The translations under genes were made by a program, and so were the position numbers. Shown in pieces: positions 46,619 through 54,278 of a stretch of 64,000 nucleotides of DNA. Position 1 is the first letter of the stretch. Each line of letters begins with the position of its first letter. Under the pieces are notes generated by a model. The model was not told where the DNA came from and searched no databases. It saw nothing but the letters and a program-made list of their open reading frames with translations. Origin of the DNA: Paracoccus saliphilus (GTDB lineage: Bacteria > Pseudomonadota > Alphaproteobacteria > Rhodobacterales > Rhodobacteraceae); the NCBI GenBank assembly GCA_003255745.1, contig QKYL01000005.1:1-64000 (forward strand). The letters are read 5' to 3'.

Positions 46619-47908
46619 TCAGCGGCGGCCGGCTTCCAGCGCATCCTCGAAGGTTCGCAGGCCCGCGACCGGGGACTGGACCAGGACTGACATGTTGCCC
46701 GGCTTGTGCTGGTTGCGGTACATCTTCATGTGCGCCTGCGGGATTTCGGCCCAGGGGAAAACCTCGGACATGCAGGGGTCCAGTCGACGCTCCAGCATCA
46801 GCTTGTTTGCGGCGCTGGCCTGTTTCAGATGCGCAAAGTGACTGCCCTGGATGCGCTTCTGGTGCATCCAAAGGTAACGGACGTCAAAGGTGCAGTTGAA
46901 GCCCGTGGTGCCGGCACAGATGACAACCATGCCGCCCTTTTTACAGACCAGGGTGGACACGGGAAAGGTCGCCTCGCCCGGATGTTCGAATACGATGTCG
47001 ACGTTGTTGCCCTTGCCGGTGATGTCCCAGATCGCGGCGCCGAACTTGCGCGCCTCGGTGAACCATTCCTTGTATTCGGGGGTGTTGACGGTGGGCAGCT
47101 GGCCCCAACAGCGGAATTCCTTGCGGTTGATGACGCCTTTGGCGCCCAGGCCCATGACGAAGTCGCGCTTGTCCTCTTCGCTGATGACGCCGATGGCATT
47201 GCCGCCCGCCGCGTTGATCAGCTGGATCGCATAGGAGCCAAGCCCCCCCGAGGCGCCCCAGACCAGCACGTTCATACCCGGCTTCAGCTCGTGCGGCTCG
47301 TGCCCGAACAGCATCCGATAGGCCGTGGCCAGCGTCAGCGTATAGCAGGCCGCTTCCTCCCAGGTCAGGTGGCGCGGCCGGGGCATCAGCTGCTGGGCTT
47401 GGACGCGGGTGAACTGGGCAAAGCTGCCGTCCGGGGTTTCATATCCCCAGATGCGCTGCGTGGGCGAATACATTGGGTCGCCGCCGTTGCAATGTTCGTC
47501 ATCACCATCGTCCTGATTGCAATGGATCACGACCTCGTCGCCGACCTTCCAGCGCTTGACCTTGTCGCCAACCGCCCAAACGATCCCCGAAGCATCCGAT
47601 CCCGCGATGTGATAGGGTTGCTTGTGAACGTCGAACATGCTGATCGGCTTGCCTAGGCCCGCCCAGATCCCGTTGTAGTTGACACCGGCGGCCATCACCA
47701 AAACCAGAACCTCGTTGCTGTCAATGCTGGGCGTGTCAACGACCTCCAGCTGCATCGCCTGGTCGGGCTCGCCCTGGCGTTCGCGTCGGATGGCCCAGGC
47801 ATGCATCTGCGCGGGCACATGCCCCAGGGGGGGCATCTCACCAATGGCATAAAGGTCTTTGACGGGTGCTTCGTAGGGCGCGATCTGGGTCGGGGCGTCG
47901 AGGGCCAT
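46619..47908 (-). CDS. ccr: Crotonyl-CoA carboxylase/reductase
   Basis: Key enzyme of the ethylmalonyl-CoA pathway, converting crotonyl-CoA, CO2 and NADPH to ethylmalonyl-CoA. 429 residues, full length for the family. The MDR fold is recognisable by AAGVNYNGIWAGLGKP, KVGDEVVIHCNQ, the NADPH-binding VWGASGGLGSYAIQLIN and KKGGMVVICAGTTGFNCTFD. AGGAGACCCAG precedes the ATG. It is divergent from the acyltransferase and ecm genes, whose partner enzyme (ethylmalonyl-CoA mutase) works later in the same pathway. A CTGC-N3-GCAG palindrome lies 17 bases upstream. Confidence 0.97.
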   Translation of the reverse strand: MALDAPTQIAPYEAPVKDLYAIGEMPPLGHVPAQMHAWAIRRERQGEPDQAMQLEVVDTPSIDSNEVLVLVMAAGVNYNGIWAGLGKPISMFDVHKQPYHIAGSDASGIVWAVGDKVKRWKVGDEVVIHCNQDDGDDEHCNGGDPMYSPTQRIWGYETPDGSFAQFTRVQAQQLMPRPRHLTWEEAACYTLTLATAYRMLFGHEPHELKPGMNVLVWGASGGLGSYAIQLINAAGGNAIGVISEEDKRDFVMGLGAKGVINRKEFRCWGQLPTVNTPEYKEWFTEARKFGAAIWDITGKGNNVDIVFEHPGEATFPVSTLVCKKGGMVVICAGTTGFNCTFDVRYLWMHQKRIQGSHFAHLKQASAANKLMLERRLDPCMSEVFPWAEIPQAHMKMYRNQHKPGNMSVLVQSPVAGLRTFEDALEAGRR

Positions 47909-47924
47909 CTGGGTCTCCTAAATA

Positions 47925-47935
47925 CTGCAGTGCAG
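47925..47935. promoter_or_regulatory. Candidate PhaR-type operator upstream of ccr
   Basis: CTGCAGTGCAG is a CTGC-N3-GCAG palindrome, the kind of TGC-rich site described for the PHB regulator PhaR of Paracoccus. It overlaps the leader 17 bases before the ccr ATG, a good position for repression. ccr draws on acetoacetyl-CoA, linking it to PHB metabolism. The site match is seen; binding is an inference. Confidence 0.4.
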
Positions 47936-48143
47936 AAACTCGTCTTTTGTGAATTACGATTGGATGCGCAAGAATGCAATACAAACCGCATCCAAAAAGT
48001 AACAAAATGACCCTTCGGCAAATGCGCGCTCGTTGATCAGTGGTGCCCCAATCATTCTTGGCTGCGGAATGGTGTGCTGGCGCTCGTGCCTTTATACGCC
48101 TTGTCAAGACAAGCTGTGCCGGTTTTACGATCAAGGATGTTCC

Positions 48144-49190
48144 ATGTCTTCGAATTCCGCCAGGATGCCGGCATTGCCGGTGGAAACCCTGCGTGCGATC
48201 GCGATCCTGCTTTTGGTCAGCTTTCATGTGATCGGCGGTGCACGGACGGATGGTCTTGGCCTTGCCCATCCGCATCCGTTGCGAATCTATGGCGACCTGT
48301 TCGTAGACATCCGGATGCCCCTGTTCGCCTTCGTCGCAGGGGTGGTCTATGCCCTGAAGCCGCCGCGACGCGGCACGCTGCTGCCGTTCCTGCTGGGCAA
48401 GTTCCGCAGGCTGGCCATTCCCGGCATCACGGCGATCACGGTCTTCATGGCCTTCGGCTATGCAATCGACGGCCGCCTGCCGTTCCAAGGCCAGTTCTGG
48501 CAGGCATATTACCGTCACTACGAAATTTTCTGGTTCCTGCAGGTCATGCTGATCATCTTTCCGGTGCTGGGCCTTCTGGACGCCCTGACCGATGGCGCGG
48601 TCCTGTGGCCGGCGCTGATCCTGTCGCTGCTTGCGATCGCGATGGGCTGGTCCTTTGACAGCGAGGTCATGGCCGCCAACCGGATCACGCATCTGCTGGG
48701 CTACCTGCTGCTGGGCGTGGCCTTCATCCGTCATATCGAGGTGCTGAAAACCCATCACAGGCTGGCAACGGCTGTTGGCGTGTCGGTCTTCCTGGCGGGT
48801 CTGGCCATGAACCTGTGGATCATGCAGCAGACCGGACGTCCGTCGGCCGAGCGTCTGGACCTGCAAAGCCTGCTGTTCGCCGGCGGGGCCTGCATGACCG
48901 CGATGCTGGTCCTGCCGCGGCTGCACTGGCTGTCTTGGCTGGGGGCATTCTCCCTGACCATCTATTTGTACCATATCATAGTCACGTCGGGTGTCCGTCG
49001 GGCACTGCAGGCCATCGATGTCGAATCACTGGCGGTTCATCTGCTGCTGGGCACTGCGTTTGGCATCCTGCTGCCGGTGCTGGTGCAGGTTGTGGCGGCA
49101 AGATGGCAGGTCACGCGCCTGCTGGTGTTGGGCCTAAGGGCCCATCGCCCAACGCTCGAACTTGTGCCACGCCGCGCTGCAGCGAATTGA
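48144..49190 (+). CDS. Acyltransferase 3 family protein
   Basis: 348 residues, integral membrane with about ten hydrophobic helices (VETLRAIAILLLVSFHVIGG, LPFLLGKFRRLAIPGITAIT and similar). VETLRAIAILLLVSFHVI and the SFHVIGG histidine match the start of Acyl_transf_3 proteins, such as OafA and other surface-polysaccharide O-acetyltransferases. The start is the ATG at 48144, after AAGGATGTTCC; the in-frame extension to 48033 is Cys-rich and unlikely. It lies between ccr (-) and ecm (+), where it has no obvious pathway role. The acceptor is unknown. Confidence 0.87.
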   Translation: MSSNSARMPALPVETLRAIAILLLVSFHVIGGARTDGLGLAHPHPLRIYGDLFVDIRMPLFAFVAGVVYALKPPRRGTLLPFLLGKFRRLAIPGITAITVFMAFGYAIDGRLPFQGQFWQAYYRHYEIFWFLQVMLIIFPVLGLLDALTDGAVLWPALILSLLAIAMGWSFDSEVMAANRITHLLGYLLLGVAFIRHIEVLKTHHRLATAVGVSVFLAGLAMNLWIMQQTGRPSAERLDLQSLLFAGGACMTAMLVLPRLHWLSWLGAFSLTIYLYHIIVTSGVRRALQAIDVESLAVHLLLGTAFGILLPVLVQVVAARWQVTRLLVLGLRAHRPTLELVPRRAAAN

Positions 49191-49250
49191 CGGCGCAGTT
49201 TTGTGTCTGTATTAATCCGAGCAAGGACATAATCTTGCGAGGACGCTGAC

Positions 49251-51209
49251 ATGGCCGAAAAGGATAAGCCTTGGCTGTTCCGCACCTATGCGGGCCATTC
49301 CACGGCGGCGAAATCGAACGCTCTCTATCGCACCAACCTGTCGAAGGGGCAGACAGGTCTGTCGGTGGCCTTCGACCTGCCCACGCAAACCGGGTATGAC
49401 AGTGACCATGTGCTGGCGCAGGGCGAGGTCGGGAAGGTGGGTGTGCCCGTCTGCCACCTGGGCGATATGCGCACGCTGTTCGACCAGATCCCGCTGGAGC
49501 AGATGAACACCTCGATGACGATCAACGCGACAGCGCCTTGGCTTCTGTCGCTGTACATCGCAGTGGCTGAGGAACAGGGGGCCGATGTCAGCCGCCTGCA
49601 GGGGACGGTGCAGAACGACCTGATCAAGGAATACCTGTCGCGCGGCACCTATATCTGCCCGCCCAAGCCGTCGTTGGCGATGATCACCGATATTGCCGCC
49701 TATACGCGCCAGCATCTGCCGAAGTGGAACCCGATGAACGTCTGCAGCTATCATCTGCAGGAGGCGGGCGCGACGCCGGAGCAGGAGCTGGCCTATGCGC
49801 TGGCAACCGCCGTGGCGGTGCTGGACGACCTGAAGGACAAGGTGCCCGCCGACAGCTTTCCCGAGATGGTCGGACGCATCAGCTTTTTCGTGAACGCAGG
49901 CATCCGGTTTGTCACCGAGCTGTGCAAGATGCGCGCCTTCACTGAATTGTGGGACGAGATCACCCGCGACCGCTATGGCATCACCGAGGAGAAATACCGC
50001 CGCTTCCGCTATGGCGTGCAGGTCAACAGCCTGGGCCTGACTGAGCAGCAGCCCGAAAACAACGTTTATCGCATCCTGCTGGAAATGCTGGCGGTCACGC
50101 TGTCGAAAAACGCCCGTGCGCGCGCGGTGCAATTGCCCGCCTGGAACGAAGCCTTGGGCCTGCCGCGCCCCTGGGATCAGCAATGGTCGCTGCGCATGCA
50201 GCAGATCCTGGCCTATGAAACGGACCTGCTGGAGTTCGGCGACCTGTTCGATGGCAATCCGGTCATCGCGGCGAAGGTCGAGGAACTGAAGCAGGGCGCC
50301 CGGGACGAGTTGGCAGCTTTGGACCAGATGGGCGGCGCAATCGCAGCGATCGACTACATGAAGGCCCGGCTGGTCGAGTCGAACGCCGCGCGGCTTGGCC
50401 GGATCGAGGCCAACGAGACGGTCGTGGTGGGCGTAAACCGCTGGCAGCAGGCCGAGCCGTCGCCGCTGACGGCGGGGGATGGCGGCATCATGGTGGTCGA
50501 TCCAGCGGTCGAGGCAGACCAGGTCGGCCGCCTGAACGCCTGGCGCGCCGACCGCGATGCCGGTGCCGTGGCCGCTGCGCTGGAGGCGCTGCGCGAGGCG
50601 GCGCGGACCGGGCGCAACGTGATGCCTGCTTCTATCGCGGCGGCGCGGGCCGGGGTGACGACGGGCGAATGGGCGGGGGTGATGCGCGCGGTGCATGGCG
50701 AGTACCGTGGCCCCACCGGGGTGTCGTCCAGCCCGTCGAACCGGACCGAGGGACTGGAGGAAATCCGCGAGGCGGTGGACGCCGTCAGCACACGTCTGGG
50801 GCGCCGGCTGAAGTTCCTGGTGGGCAAACCCGGCCTTGATGGGCATTCGAACGGAGCCGAACAGATCGCCGTCCGCGCCCGCGATTGCGGGATGGACATC
50901 ACCTATGAAGGCATCCGGCTGACGCCCGAGGAGATCGTGGCCCGCGCGCAGGAACAGGAGGCCCATGTCGTGGGACTGTCGATCCTGTCCGGCAGCCATG
51001 TCCCGCTGATCGAGGACCTGATGGGCCGCATGCGGGCTGCGGGATTAACGCATGTTCCGGTCATCGTCGGCGGCATCATCCCCGACGACGACGCCCGCAA
51101 GCTGGCCGCGATGGGCGTGGCGCGGGTCTATACGCCCAAGGATTTTCAGCTGAACACGATCATGATGGACATCGTGGCGCTGGTGGAACCGGGCGCAGTC
51201 GCCGCCTGA
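49251..51209 (+). CDS. ecm: Ethylmalonyl-CoA mutase (B12-dependent)
   Basis: Adenosylcobalamin-dependent mutase that turns (2R)-ethylmalonyl-CoA into (2S)-methylsuccinyl-CoA. 652 residues: catalytic TIM-barrel domain from KPWLFRTYAGHST through SVAFDLPTQTGYDSDH and NTSMTINATAPWLL, then a linker and the C-terminal cobalamin domain with the DxHxxG motif in GKPGLDGHSNGAEQIA and LSILSGSHVPLIEDL. The DGHSNG variant and YEGIRLTPEEIVARA separate it from methylmalonyl-CoA mutase. It ends 24 bases before a strong bidirectional terminator. Together with ccr it defines the ethylmalonyl-CoA pathway. Confidence 0.95.
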   Translation: MAEKDKPWLFRTYAGHSTAAKSNALYRTNLSKGQTGLSVAFDLPTQTGYDSDHVLAQGEVGKVGVPVCHLGDMRTLFDQIPLEQMNTSMTINATAPWLLSLYIAVAEEQGADVSRLQGTVQNDLIKEYLSRGTYICPPKPSLAMITDIAAYTRQHLPKWNPMNVCSYHLQEAGATPEQELAYALATAVAVLDDLKDKVPADSFPEMVGRISFFVNAGIRFVTELCKMRAFTELWDEITRDRYGITEEKYRRFRYGVQVNSLGLTEQQPENNVYRILLEMLAVTLSKNARARAVQLPAWNEALGLPRPWDQQWSLRMQQILAYETDLLEFGDLFDGNPVIAAKVEELKQGARDELAALDQMGGAIAAIDYMKARLVESNAARLGRIEANETVVVGVNRWQQAEPSPLTAGDGGIMVVDPAVEADQVGRLNAWRADRDAGAVAAALEALREAARTGRNVMPASIAAARAGVTTGEWAGVMRAVHGEYRGPTGVSSSPSNRTEGLEEIREAVDAVSTRLGRRLKFLVGKPGLDGHSNGAEQIAVRARDCGMDITYEGIRLTPEEIVARAQEQEAHVVGLSILSGSHVPLIEDLMGRMRAAGLTHVPVIVGGIIPDDDARKLAAMGVARVYTPKDFQLNTIMMDIVALVEPGAVAA

Positions 51210-51233
51210 CAAGGGGCACGCGTTCCCAAATGA

Positions 51234-51262
51234 AAAGCGCCGCCCCCGTGGGGCGGCGCTTT
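51234..51262. terminator. Bidirectional terminator between ecm and rpmE
   Basis: Perfect 13-bp stem AAAGCGCCGCCCC / GGGGCGGCGCTTT with a CGT loop. A-rich on the left and T-rich on the right, so it can stop transcripts from both ecm (+) and rpmE (-). Confidence 0.92.
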
Positions 51263-51284
51263 CTTGTCGTTGAAGGTGGGCTGA

Positions 51285-51506
51285 TCAGAAGCCCAAACCT
51301 GCGTATTTCGACTTGAACTTGGTCACGCGGCCGCCGGCGTCCATCAGCTTGGCCGAGCCGCCGGTCCAGGCGGGATGCGAGGTCGGATCGATGTCCAGCG
51401 ACATGGTGTCGCCTTCGCCGCCCCAGGTCGACCGCGTCTGGTAGGTCGTCCCGTCGGTCATCTTGACCTCGATCATGTGGTAGTCGGGATGGATCTCGTT
51501 TTTCAT
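51285..51506 (-). CDS. rpmE: 50S ribosomal protein L31
   Basis: 73 residues, [20 protein letters not shown] at the N-terminus and [10 protein letters not shown] at the end. It lacks the CxxC zinc ligands of the zinc-containing form, as expected for the alphaproteobacterial type. The ATG is at 51506 with AGAGGT upstream. It is the last gene of the ribosomal protein operon, 14 bp after rplS, and shares a terminator with ecm. Confidence 0.95.
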   Translation of the reverse strand: MKNEIHPDYHMIEVKMTDGTTYQTRSTWGGEGDTMSLDIDPTSHPAWTGGSAKLMDAGGRVTKFKSKYAGLGF

Positions 51507-51520
51507 CTGGTGACCTCTGC

Positions 51521-51904
51521 TCAGGCTTTCGCGTCCGACAGCGGACGGTAGTTGGTCTTTTCGGCGATACGAGCCGATTTGCCGCGACGGTCGCGCAGAT
51601 AGTACAGCTTGGCGCGACGCACCTTGCCGCGACGCACGACCTCGATCGAATCGATGTTGGTCGAATAGAGCGGGAACACGCGTTCCACGCCTTCGCCGAA
51701 GCTGATCTTGCGCACGGTGAAGCTGGCCGCGATGCCGCTGCCGCCCTTGCGCGAGATACACACGCCTTCGTAGTTCTGCACGCGCGAACGCGTGCCTTCG
51801 GTCACTTTGTAGCCGACGCGGATGGTGTCGCCGGCCTTAAAGTCAGGAATGGTCTTGCCAAGCTGGGCGATCTGCTCGGCTTCGAGTTCTGCGATCAGGT
51901 TCAT
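51521..51904 (-). CDS. rplS: 50S ribosomal protein L19
   Basis: 127 residues, beginning [20 protein letters not shown] and containing the family block [35 protein letters not shown] and [16 protein letters not shown]. It lies at the 30S-50S interface. Its start overlaps the trmD stop by ATGA, so the two are translationally coupled. Gene order rpsP-rimM-trmD-rplS is the standard bacterial operon. Confidence 0.97.
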   Translation of the reverse strand: MNLIAELEAEQIAQLGKTIPDFKAGDTIRVGYKVTEGTRSRVQNYEGVCISRKGGSGIAASFTVRKISFGEGVERVFPLYSTNIDSIEVVRRGKVRRAKLYYLRDRRGKSARIAEKTNYRPLSDAKA

Positions 51905-52776
51905 CGCTGTGGGTCCTTGTCATGCTCGCGGTGGTTCCGCGATTGGTCTGATGCGCCCGAGCGCTGTCGGTCCTTTGCCGGGTCCACAAGCGTTTCCGCA
52001 TGTGCCCGCCACAGATCGGGGCGGCGTTCTTTTGTCAGCCTTTCGGCCTCGCTTGCGCGCCAGTCGGCAATGGCCGCGTGATTGCCCCCCAGCAGAACCG
52101 GCGGGATCTCTCGGCCGTCCCAAAGGGCGGGCTTCGTGAACTGGGGGGCTTCCAGAAGGCCCCTGTTGCCGATGGAAAAGGATTCCTCGGCCAGAGAATC
52201 CTGATTCCCCAGCACGCGCGGTATAAGCCGGACCGTCGCGTCAATCAAGACCTGTGCGGCGATCTCTCCTCCGGTCAGGACATAGTCGCCGATGCTGATC
52301 TCTTCGACCCCGTGGGCGTCCAGGACGCGCTGGTCCACGCCCTCGAACCGGCCACAGATCAGGACCACGCCCGGACCCTGCGCCAGCTGGCGGGCGCGTT
52401 CCTGCGTCAGGGGCTTGCCGCGCGGTGACATGTAGATCACCGGCAGCGGCTGGCCGTGTCTCGCTTCGCGCAGAGCCGCGTCCATCACGTCGGCGCGGAT
52501 GACCATGCCGGCCCCGCCGCCCGCGGGCGTGTCGTCCACGTTGCGGTGACGGCCGGTGCCGAAGTCGCGCAAGGGGATCGTCTGAAGGTTCCACAGGCCC
52601 TGCGCCAGCGCCTTGCCGGTCAGGGACAGGCCCAAAATGCCGGGAAATGCCTCGGGGAACAGGGTGACGATGCGGGCGGTCCAGGCCCCCTGGACCTGCG
52701 GTTCGGCCATCAACTCGCGCGGGCGCAGGCTGGCACTGATGGCCAGCCGGCCGTGGGACTTGGGCGTGTCGGTCAT
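51901..52776 (-). CDS. trmD: tRNA (guanine-N1)-methyltransferase
   Basis: SPOUT-class methyltransferase forming m1G37 in tRNA to prevent frameshifting. 291 residues, a little longer than E. coli TrmD, because of an N-terminal extension and a polar C-terminal tail. The SAM-binding knot is visible in [20 protein letters not shown] (about residues 140-160) and [35 protein letters not shown] and [12 protein letters not shown] are also diagnostic. It overlaps rimM upstream and rplS downstream, each by four bases. Confidence 0.96.
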   Translation of the reverse strand: MTDTPKSHGRLAISASLRPRELMAEPQVQGAWTARIVTLFPEAFPGILGLSLTGKALAQGLWNLQTIPLRDFGTGRHRNVDDTPAGGGAGMVIRADVMDAALREARHGQPLPVIYMSPRGKPLTQERARQLAQGPGVVLICGRFEGVDQRVLDAHGVEEISIGDYVLTGGEIAAQVLIDATVRLIPRVLGNQDSLAEESFSIGNRGLLEAPQFTKPALWDGREIPPVLLGGNHAAIADWRASEAERLTKERRPDLWRAHAETLVDPAKDRQRSGASDQSRNHREHDKDPQR

Positions 52777-53279
52777 TCGTCGTCGCCGGGCGGGTCGGCG
52801 ACGATGCGGCCGGCGGTCAGGTCCACCGTCGGCACGATGGCGCGGGTAAAGGGCAGCATCAGCACGTCCTTGCCCCCCACGATTTCCAGGATGTCGCCGG
52901 CGCCGTGGTCATAGATCGCGCGCACCCGCCCAAGCGGCTGACCACCGGTGTCCACGACCTGCAGGCCGATCAGGTCGGCATGGTAGAATTCGTCGTCGGG
53001 CAGCGAAGGCAGCGCGCTGCGCGGAGCCCAGAGGGTGACACCGCGCAGGGCCTCGGCGTCCTCGCGGGTGCCGACGCCCGACAGGCGGGCACCCAGGCCG
53101 CCGGTCACGGCGCGGGTCAGGCTGAGGGTGAAGACGCGCTTGCCGTCCTCGGATGTCAGGGGGGCATAGGTGGCGATGTCGGCGGGTTCAGCGCAGAAGC
53201 TTTTCAGCCGCACCTCTCCGTGGACCCCGAAGGCCCCCGCGATCGCGCCGACGCAGATGCGGTCTTCCGTCATTGGCAC
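52773..53279 (-). CDS. rimM: Ribosome maturation factor RimM
   Basis: 168 residues. N-terminal barrel ([20 protein letters not shown]) and PRC-barrel C-terminal domain ([39 protein letters not shown]). RimM binds S19 and promotes maturation of the 30S head. It overlaps trmD by ATGA. A short hairpin separates it from rpsP, its upstream neighbour. Confidence 0.95.
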   Translation of the reverse strand: MPMTEDRICVGAIAGAFGVHGEVRLKSFCAEPADIATYAPLTSEDGKRVFTLSLTRAVTGGLGARLSGVGTREDAEALRGVTLWAPRSALPSLPDDEFYHADLIGLQVVDTGGQPLGRVRAIYDHGAGDILEIVGGKDVLMLPFTRAIVPTVDLTAGRIVADPPGDDE

Positions 53280-53294
53280 ACCTTTGAAAAGGGT

Positions 53295-53316
53295 CTGGCG
53301 GGGTTGCCCCCGCCAG
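53295..53316. repeat. Palindromic hairpin between rpsP and rimM
   Basis: Perfect 9-bp inverted repeat CTGGCGGGG-TTGC-CCCCGCCAG in the 43-bp gap. It could tune expression of rimM-trmD-rplS relative to rpsP, whose product is needed in larger amounts. It has the same GGGG/CCCC centre as the palindrome in ruvA. Confidence 0.6.
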
Positions 53317-53322
53317 CGTGAA

Positions 53323-53679
53323 TCACTCGGCTTCGGCCGGGGCGGCGGCCTTCTTGGCGCGCTCTTCGGCGCGGGCCTTGGCTTTCTTGCCCGGCTCGGC
53401 CTTCTTCATGTTCTTGCGCTCGGTCTTTTCGGTCACGCCGGCGGCTTCCAGGAAGCGCGCGACGCGGTCGGTCGGCTGCGCGCCATGGCCCAGCCAGTAC
53501 TGGATGCGCTCAATGTCCATCTTGACGCGGTCTTCGCTGTCTTTTGCCAGCAGCGGGTTGTAGATGCCCAGCTTTTCGATGAAGCGGCCGTCGCGCGGCA
53601 TGCGCGAATCAGAGGCAACGATTGCGTAGTGCGGGCGCTTCTTGCTGCCACCACGGGCGAGGCGGATCTTCATGGCCAT
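53323..53679 (-). CDS. rpsP: 30S ribosomal protein S16
   Basis: 118 residues, starting [20 protein letters not shown]. The family core reads [18 protein letters not shown] and [20 protein letters not shown], then a Lys/Ala/Glu-rich tail that is common in alphaproteobacteria. It is the first ribosomal gene of the operon. A chorismate mutase gene lies immediately upstream (51 bp), so both may share a promoter. Confidence 0.97.
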   Translation of the reverse strand: MAMKIRLARGGSKKRPHYAIVASDSRMPRDGRFIEKLGIYNPLLAKDSEDRVKMDIERIQYWLGHGAQPTDRVARFLEAAGVTEKTERKNMKKAEPGKKAKARAEERAKKAAAPAEAE

Positions 53680-53730
53680 TTGGTTTTTCTCCTTTGAAAT
53701 GGCGGGATCAGGACGTGCCGGGGGCGCGGC

Positions 53731-54027
53731 CTAGGATTGGTATTGCTCGTGGTGCCGAATAACTTCGGCGATCACGAAATTAAGGAATTTGCGCGCGAAT
53801 TCCGGGTCCAGATCGGCCTCGCGCGCGAGGCGTTCCAGCCGTTCGATCTGCTGCGCCTCGCGCGAGGGATCGGATGGCGGAAGGTCGTGATCGGCCTTGA
53901 GGCGGCCGACGGATTGGGTGTGCTTGAAGCGTTCGGCCAAGGTATAGACCAGAATCGCGTCCAGCCGGTCAATGCTGGCGCGATGCTCGCGCAAAAGCGC
54001 GGCGGCACGGGTGGCAGTGTCCGTCAC
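53731..54027 (-). CDS. Chorismate mutase, AroQ type (second copy)
   Basis: 98-residue AroQ domain. HRASIDRLDAILVYTLAERF, VGRLKADHDLPPSD and REAQQIERLERLAREADLD have the conserved Arg, Lys and Glu positions of chorismate mutase, and the last helix is FLNFVIAEVIRHHEQYQS. The start is GTG at 54027 after GGAGAG; an in-frame extension to 54093 would need an implausible leader. It sits between ffh and rpsP. Whether this or the copy beside folD provides prephenate is not known; the family placement here is the more typical of alphaproteobacterial AroQ genes. Confidence 0.85.
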   Translation of the reverse strand: MTDTATRAAALLREHRASIDRLDAILVYTLAERFKHTQSVGRLKADHDLPPSDPSREAQQIERLERLAREADLDPEFARKFLNFVIAEVIRHHEQYQS

Positions 54028-54066
54028 GCAAGCTCTCCAAGCCACTGATTTCGTTTGCAGTGCCCA

Positions 54067-54099
54067 TGCACCGAATGTGCACCGGATGTGCACAGGGCG
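54067..54099. repeat. Three 11-bp-phased TGCAC repeats upstream of the chorismate mutase gene
   Basis: Direct repeats TGCACCGAATG (54067), TGCACCGGATG (54078) and TGCACAGGGC (54089) occur at exact 11-bp spacing, about one helical turn. The last two contain the palindrome GTGCAC. They lie 40 to 72 bases upstream of the GTG start on the minus strand. Helically phased sites like this can be bound cooperatively by a regulator; no regulator is known for them. Confidence 0.5.
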
Positions 54100-54127
54100 T
54101 CCACCGAACAGCGTGCGGGCGTCCGGG

Positions 54128-54277
54128 TCATGCCGTGACCTTGGCCGGGTGGCGACAAACCGGGCAGGCGATGCCGGTGAATGCGCCGAGGTTGGACAGA
54201 CGCGGGCCGCGCAGGATCAGGCGCCCGGTCGTGATGACCGGCACCAAAGCCGACATATCGTCCACCCCGGCCGTCAT
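54128..54277 (-). pseudogene. Truncated GNAT acetyltransferase N-terminus
   Basis: A 49-codon open frame starting with ATG 54277, directly after the ffh stop, reads MTAGVDDMSALVPVITTGRL, then LILRGPRLSNLGAFTG, the opening strand of RimJ-like acetyltransferases. It then drifts into an unrelated tail (CPVCRHPAKVTA) and stops. Acetyl-CoA-binding motifs are missing, so this is the stub of a deleted gene. The position, between ffh and the chorismate mutase/rpsP genes, is where related genomes often carry a full GNAT gene; that comparison is from memory. Confidence 0.65.
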
Positions 54278-54278
54278 G

